DNA of 64,000 bases from positions 9,367,501 to 9,431,500 of the forward strand of contig JAUIMM010000088.1 of NCBI GenBank assembly GCA_031769625.1, read 5' to 3'. Below the pieces are notes generated by a model. The model saw nothing but the letters and a program-made list of their open reading frames with translations. It was not told where the DNA came from and ran no database searches. The first letter of the stretch is position 1, and each line of letters opens with the position of its first letter. A program made the position numbers and the translations under genes. This DNA comes from Taudactylus pleione. Lineage: Eukaryota; Chordata; Amphibia; Anura; Myobatrachidae. Shown in pieces: positions 58,221 to 64,000 of the stretch.

Positions 58221-58870
58221 GATAATAATAATAATAATAATAATTTTATTTATATAGCGCTTTTCTCCTAAAGGACTCAAAGTGCTTTACATTTACAGTA
58301 CAAAATACAAAATAAGCTTAAACAAGGGACATTAGTGAACTGCTTGGGTGAATAGGTGAATCTTGAGTCTATTTTTGAAGGATTCTAGAGTGGAGGCCTC
58401 TCGAACTGTGCGGGGAAGTGAGTTCCAAAAGTTTGGAGCCACAAAACTGAAAGCTCGACCCCCAGACGAATTCCGTGAGATTCTAGGTACTGTTAATAGT
58501 CCTTCGTCAATGGATCGCAGTAATCAAGTGGGACAGTAAGGAATCAGAAGCTGTTTCAGGTACCCTGGGCCATGGTCATGAAGGGCTTTGTAAGTTATTA
58601 ATCCAATCTTGAAAGCAAACCGCCATCTGACAGGCAGCCAGTGAAGGGAGTAGAGAATGGGTGTTATGTGGCTGGAACGGGGCTGGTTGGTTAATAGCCT
58701 GGCAGCTGCATTTTGTACCATCTGCAAGCGGTGTAATTCTTTTGCTGGGAGACCGAGGTAGAGGCCGTTGCAGTAGTCTAGGCGTGATGATATAAATGCA
58801 TGTATGACTTTAGGCAGATCTTCTGAGGGAATTAAGTGCTTGATTCTGGCTATGTTCCTCAGATGAAATG
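58221..58870 (-). mobile_element. L2-like LINE, 3' end
   Basis: Reading minus, the frame 58727..58524 encodes VQNAAARLLTNQPRSSHITP and then LHWLPVRWRFAFKIGLITYK, ALHDHGPGYL, the C-terminal signature of L2/CR1-clade ORF2. The 3' end finishes with AGCGCTATATAAATAAAATT and a TAA-type tail (58221..58243). The element is 5'-truncated and contains stops. Confidence 0.88.
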
Positions 58871-59017
58871 GATGTACACAAGAGAAGAAGTTTGTATCTG
58901 CATTTGGATAAGGTCACAGATGGGTGACTGCCAATAGGCGCTGCTGTGTGCACTTTTACATGCACATCAGAATCAACCCTTTGATCTCCTACAAAGATTT
59001 TATACATTTCCTCTATA

Positions 59018-59223
59018 GGGCCTCATTTATCATTGAGTTTTATCATACCAAGGAGTGATAAATCTTGTTCTGTATGATAAATGGTGCTCCAGCCAATCAG
59101 CCCCCAACTGTCATTTTTCAAACAGATGACAGTTGGAAGCTGATTGGCTGGAGCACCATATATCATACGCAACAAGTTTTATCACTTGTTGCATATGATA
59201 AAACTTGTTGATAAATGAGCCCC
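59018..59223. mobile_element. Foldback MITE
   Basis: GGGCCTCATTTATCA and TGATAAATGAGCCCC pair; the arms include GGTGCTCCAGCCAATCAGC and its complement. ATA and TTA flank it, consistent with a 3-bp TWA target. A second copy starts at 63826. Confidence 0.85.
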
Positions 59224-59267
59224 TTAGTGTGATAGGTCTACTCACAGATCCGTTATTATCCCCTGTC

Positions 59268-59655
59268 TTATGCTGTGTACACACTGACAGATATATTGGC
59301 CAATAAATTGATCGGCCAATATATCTGCTGCCCGTCGGCCAGTGTGTACCCGCGATATGTCGGTGAATGTCGTCGTTCACTGACATATCGCTTTGGCTGT
59401 GCTGCACAGCCGATGGACAGATGTTTGCAGACATATCTGTCCATCAGTAGGTGTGTTCGGGCAGTCTGCAGACCGCCCGTACACACACAGTGGCAGCCGC
59501 GGGGAGGGGACGGAACATGCCCTCCGTCCGCCGGGACACGCCCCTGACACGCCTCCTGGCCGCCGGGACCTGCAGCCAGACACAGATGATGACCCTTCAG
59601 TGTGTATGAACGACCATCATCTGCAGATTTATCTGTATAGTGTGTACCCACCTTT
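59268..59655. mobile_element. Terminal-inverted-repeat MITE
   Basis: CTGTGTACACACTGACAGAT and CTGTATAGTGTGTACCCACC are partly inverted. The interior has inverted pairs (CGGTGAATGTCG/CACTGACATATCG, CAGACATATCTG). Three frames overlap it but show no domain. Confidence 0.6.
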
Positions 59656-60511
59656 AAGCAGAGATGTTGCTAACTTTTTATCTCCACGCCATAGCAAAAA
59701 GATAAGGGTTCTCTTTCCCCAGACACAGTAAATTCACAACAGATAATGCAAAAGGTTACTTTATTTATATTGCCCAGGCAAGGTTATACTTAATCAAGAT
59801 GGACATGTCTGTTTCCCGAGGACTTATTTTCAGCATTGCAGATAAATATTTTGGTATTTAATAAGGTGAAATGATAACCAAGTCTGCATAAATAACAAGT
59901 ACAACAATTGTGCTCATTGAAGCTCAAATTAAACAATATCACATGCACTACAGTAGATTAGGTAATGTTATACCTTACAGGTAATTCCCTATTTTAATCT
60001 TACTAATGGACTGTTTTCGTTTAGATCACTAAATATACTTATATTATGATACTATGTAGCCATACTGTCAAAAATCAATTTACAAATATGACAAAGTATC
60101 CCGGTCACTAAAGACAGCTCTGGTCCCTAAATAGGTGTCTTGCAAGATCTCAACCCAGGTCGCGGTTGAGGGTCTTTGTGTGCGTGCTGGGGCCTAAATT
60201 TTAGTCTGTTGTAGCGCTGTATATCACGCTAAATAGCAGTAATGTCTGATACTAGAAGCAAATGCTGGTTGTAAAATTGTACTTTATTTTCTCACCATGT
60301 CGACTTTCCAAGACAGGATGCAGATGCAGCTTTCACTTTTATCAGCTGTCAGCTATTCTTCAGCACCTCAACAGACCCCTCCTCCCCCTTACTGACAGAA
60401 CACAGCAGCATGGGCTCAAAGTATGAATTGTCCACACAGTTCCCTGCAGCTCCAATCCTCCTATGTTCTCAATCAGCAAGTTAGTAAACAGAGCCCAGAA
60501 TCTCCCCTCAG
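59656..60511. other. Non-coding, nothing recognised
   Basis: AT-rich, no exon or element border found. Confidence 0.4.
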
Positions 60512-62127
60512 CAGGGCCGGATTTACCGTTATGCAACCTAGGCAGACGCTTAGGGCCCAGCGGGTCCCAAGGGGGCCCGTGGCCGGGCATCCCGGAATCC
60601 GGCCCTGGAAAGAACCTGTATTTTGAGCTGCTGCTGGCACTGGACGGTGAGAGGCAGGGGCATAGGGATTGCGGTTCAAGCAGAGCGCGAGGTCTAAATG
60701 TAAGAGGGGCACCGCACCCGCCCCTTCGGAGTGAAAGTCCGCCTCCCTCTCTCAGCTGCTGCCTGAGACAGGGACAGCTGAAGCCGGGACAGTGACTTTG
60801 CCGGCGCAGTCTAGTCTCAAGGTGGGGGAAAGCTGCTAAGGTAATACCCCCACCGCCACCGATTTATAACTCCCCTCCGGACCTCAACTCCTTCCAGAAT
60901 GCCGGGCATGACGTCATCACGGCGCCCTGCCGTCGTGAGGAGCCCGTTGATGAAGAGCTGTTCGCATCCAAGAGCTGTCTGACAGCTCCTAAAAAGTAAG
61001 TAACAGACTTAAAGTACATTAATATCATCACTGGGATTCTGTATACATAATGTATACAGAGTCCCAGTAATATTGTCACAAGGGGTTGTGTCCGCACTCT
61101 GCATATTATAAATTCATCCAGGATGTTGAGGTATATTAATATATTTAGGACCCTGCTGTTATTGATTCCTGGTGGCGGATTGCAGAAGGTGGCTGATTCC
61201 ACATCTTTGTTTTGTGCTTGTTTTTACACTGAGATTTCTTTCCCTGGCTGGGATCTCATTGGATGTGTGCAGTGATAGGTTGATAGTGGCTGGCAGGTGC
61301 CTGTATTACCTGGTTCCACGGTGTATGGAAGTTACATGAGCTGTGTGCTGCATAATGTATTATAAAGGGCATTACTCAGTGTGGCATAATGTATTATAAA
61401 GGGCATTACTCAGTGTGGCATAATGTATTATAAAGGTCATTACTCAGTGTGGCATAATGTATTATAAAGAGCATTACTCAGTGTGGCATAATGTGTTATA
61501 AAGGGCATTACTCAGTGTGGCATAATGTGTTATAAAGGGCATTACTGCGTGTGTCATACTGTGCAAGGTCCATTACTGCGCGTGGCTACTGTGTAAGGGG
61601 CATTACTGTGTGGCATAATGTGTTGTAATGGGCATTACTACAGTTTGGCATAATGTGTATAAGAAGTACTACTGTGTGGCATAACATGCAAACTCTGGTG
61701 GTGCCATATTAACAAACTGTGTTGCTGTTCCCAATCCCTCCCAGTCTCCCAGAATGCCGGTGGTGCCGGGCATGATGTTGTCACACATGGCATTCTGGGA
61801 GTGGCCGCGGAAGAGGATGGAGCAGCAGCACATTGCAGCAGCGCATCTACTTTCTGCTAGGCATGCCCCCTAGAGTGATGAACGCCCTCTTTGATTTTTG
61901 CATTATTATTTATTTTTTTCACATATGGGGGGCGCCAAAGGGAACTGGAGCTTGCCCAGGCCGGTGGTGCTGGAATTTGCAGTGTCCCACTGACTGGATA
62001 AGCTCCGTTACTTTTCTTCAGGGTGCTGTACACAGGCATGAATCAGAAATTAAAATATTTTGCTATGGGTGGGGGGCCCAAAACTGGTATCTTGCCTAGG
62101 GCCCCATGAGGTCTAAATCCGGCTCTG
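60512..62127. mobile_element. hAT-type element, 1.6 kb, perfect 8-bp target duplication
   Basis: CAGGGCCGGATTTA at the left and TAAATCCGGCTCTG at the right are inverted. CCCCTCAG lies on both sides (60504..60511, 62128..62135) without mismatch. The first 97 bp also end in GAATCCGGCCCTG, so a short inner copy may be nested at 60512..60608. No transposase frame longer than 112 codons exists, so it is non-autonomous. It contains the 34-bp tandem array. Confidence 0.95.
61350..61640. repeat. 34-bp tandem repeat
   Basis: Units start at 61350, 61384 and 61418 and continue about eight times: GCATAATGTATTATAAAGGG then CATTACTCAGTGTG. Later units are degenerate (to about 61680). Confidence 0.93.
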
Positions 62128-62470
62128 CCCCTCAGACACTGTCAGTATTAGCTCCCAAGCAGCACAGGGTGCAGCTGCTCTCCTCAGAAAGTTATCTCAC
62201 CATTCACCCAATGGTCGTGAGGACAATTCATATTTTTATATCTGCTGGCTCATGCTGGGCATCTTTCCCACCTGAGGCAAGTGACTCCACATTCTACACT
62301 GTCCCACACTATTCCCAAGCCAGATTCAGCCTTCATCACAGCGTCTTAGCTACCAAGGCAACCTTTGCCTCTCACTGCCCCCAATGGATTGTGCGGCTTA
62401 TAATCTCTCACAAACCATGGCTCTTCTGCAGCTACTGGGGCACAACTAAGTAATACCTTGCAATGGCGGG

Positions 62471-62817
62471 CAGTGGTGTATCTATAATGGGTGCAATGTG
62501 TGCGAGGCACACGGGCCCCCAGGTCCAGGGGGGCCCGGCACCGCACTCCTTGCACCCATATAATTTTAAACTTTCCTGTCCGTGGACCCACAGTGGGTGT
62601 CAGCGCAGCGCAGAACACCGGGAAAATGGCCGCCGCAGCTATTTTCCCAGCGTTCTGCGCATGCGCAGTAGACTCTGGGCACACTCTAGTGCTCGGAGTC
62701 TACTAATGCTCCGGTGGCTGGCCAGCCGCGTCAGTTGGCTGCCGGCCACCGGGAAGAGAGGAGGGGGCCTCGCACTGGGAGTGCACACGGGCCCCCTCCT
62801 CTCTTAAGACGCCCTTG
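62471..62817. mobile_element. GC-rich hAT-type MITE, copy 3 of 3
   Basis: CAGTGGTGTATCTATAATGG to ACGCCCTTG. ATGGCGGG (62463..62470) and ACGGCGGG (62818..62825) match at 7 of 8 positions. It shares with copy 1 ATGGCCGCCGCAG, GCGCATGCGCAGTAGACTC and GGGCCCCCTCCTCTCT, in the same orientation. Confidence 0.9.
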
Positions 62818-62894
62818 ACGGCGGGGTATATACATTCTTAACTATTCTGTTGGAAGGTGCAGGATACTCTTATTTTATGGGGTAATCATCGCAC

Positions 62895-63000
62895 CCCTGG
62901 AAGAGTAGGTAGATCACCCGCCTCTTACTCACTTCCTAGTGAAGTGGGCAGGATTGGGAGATAATACCGGGAATCACGGGTTCATAGGGAGGGGGCAGGG
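62895..63000. repeat. Dispersed short repeat
   Basis: TAGTGAAGTGGGCAGGATGG-like sequence, the reverse complement of 8950..9060. The neighbouring 63001..63109 shows nothing clear. Confidence 0.45.
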
Positions 63001-63109
63001 GTAAAATTATATAAAGCGTCAGGCCCCACCCCTGATGTGGTCAGTCGGGTAAGGGAGAAGCCCACAGAGAAGAAACGTAAAGTTGGCAAGTATGGGTGTG
63101 TGTGATATA

Positions 63110-63545
63110 TATATTATTGCCTTACAAAGTACATAAACAAACGAGCACACAGTCATTAAAGTACAAACAAAGCAAACAATACAGGACAAGGACATGGTTT
63201 ATAAACATTGCTGCATAATACTTAAATAATCAGCAGGACATCAGCAACCAAGTGTTAGGTGCCGTTGTTTGGAGTTAGCAGTAAATGGTATTAAGTGAGG
63301 CAAGGAGAAGCATGTGAGAAAAGAAGGCCCTGCTTGTGAGAGCTTACATTCTAAAGGGGCGGGGCTGACAAACAGGGGTGACACGGATGAGTTAGACAGA
63401 AAGCAAGGAGCATGGAGCAGTGGGTTAGGATGAGAGCTGGACAGCTTTGAGGAAATAGTGGGTTTTGAGAGCCCATTTAAAGATTAGGAGCTAGGAAGCA
63501 AAGTTATCAAGGTAGTTAGAGCTAGGGCCAGGGGGACGATAAATG
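63110..63545 (-). mobile_element. L2-like LINE, 3' UTR and ORF2 end, minus strand
   Basis: On the minus strand the end reads TACATTCTAAAGG-type and TGTACTTTGTAAGGC layout; the plus strand shows GGCCCTGCTTGTGAGAGC, the complement of the CAGGGCCCTCTT block. The part near 63470 encodes FKWALK on the minus strand. Confidence 0.75.
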
Positions 63546-63825
63546 ACCGCTACAAGAAGATGAACAGGTTGGAAGAGGCGAATAGCATCAACCTCGAATG
63601 GAAAGAACGAAAAGGAGGTATACCTATAAGACCCTCATTCACTCACTGATTATCTCCACCCTGGACTACTGCAACATCCTATTATCTGGCCTCCCTGACT
63701 CCCACTTGTCTCTGCCCAATCTATCCTCAATGCTGCTGCCCTGCTCATCTTCCTCCCCAAACACACTAATCTGCCTCCCATCTCCTACAAGTCCTTTTCT
63801 GGCTCCACTTCCCCCTTCAAAACGA
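63546..63825 (+). mobile_element. L2-like LINE ORF2 fragment, plus strand
   Basis: The frame 63598..63831 reads TRRYTYKTLIHSLIIS-like, STLDYCNILLSGLPDSHL, matching the L2 C-terminal motif (LIHS-LDYCN-LLSGLP). It faces the L2 fragment at 63110..63545, so the two are joined in opposite orientations. Confidence 0.78.
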
Positions 63826-64000
63826 CTTTAAAAACTTGTTGCGTATGATAATGGTGCTCCAGCCAATCAGCTCCTAACTGTCATCTCTTTGAAAAATGAC
63901 AGTTGGGAGCTGTTTGGCTTGAGCACAATTTTTCATACGCAGCGAGTTTTAAAACGCGTTGATATTTGGTAAAACTCATTGCATATGATAAAACTCGCTG
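63826..64000. mobile_element. Foldback MITE, cut by window end
   Basis: It shares GGTGCTCCAGCCAATCAGCT and GACAGTTGGGAGCTG with 59018..59223. The pattern of ATAAAACTCGC at the right end suggests the arm continues past 64000. Confidence 0.7.

Overview
The window looks like nuclear DNA from a large, repeat-rich tetrapod genome, most likely a frog. The one host gene is a vertebrate leukocyte-type integrin beta chain. The surrounding DNA is dominated by cut-and-paste DNA transposons (PIF/Harbinger, hAT, Tc1/mariner and their short derivatives), with L2-like and L1/Tx1-like LINE remnants, foldback elements, microsatellites and two long minisatellites. The mix fits Anura. That is an inference, and no species can be named from the sequence.

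Host gene (minus strand, 262..33553). Nine consecutive exons of an integrin beta gene can be read. All have GT-AG borders and compatible phases. The protein matches integrin beta-7 best (residues shared with ITGB7 rather than ITGB2 in several loops). From the right, the exons encode the PSI domain, the start of the hybrid domain, the whole beta-I domain with its MIDAS motif, the rest of the hybrid domain and the start of the first I-EGF module. The signal-peptide exon was not found upstream. The remaining EGF modules, tail, membrane and cytoplasmic exons lie beyond the left edge. The introns (2.7 to 6.5 kb) are filled with repeats: a truncated L1-like element hosting a 2.78-kb foldback (851..5207), a 62-bp minisatellite split by a hairpin-rich MITE (11.4-14.25 kb), an L2 tail (19.2-19.8 kb), a BED-finger hAT element with perfect target duplication (22469..25446), and a MITE nest at 29.8-30.9 kb next to a Tc1-like element (31325..32967).

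Upstream half (33.6-64 kb). First comes a cluster of Harbinger-type MITEs (33.9-40.0 kb), one of which holds an hAT element that itself holds a foldback. Next is a 7.3-kb PIF/Harbinger element (40099..47445). It has an apparently intact DDE transposase, a Myb/SANT-like gene broken only in a homopolymer, and a second, apparently intact Myb/SANT-like gene, so it carries three genes where two are usual. A 7.35-kb GC-rich minisatellite with a 30-bp unit and a 2,356-bp higher-order duplication follows (48313..55660). It produces a 2,521-codon open frame that I do not regard as a gene. The right end (55.7-64 kb) holds hAT elements and hAT MITEs with target duplications, L2 fragments and foldback MITEs. 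No rRNA, tRNA gene, CRISPR array or bacterial-type operon is present.
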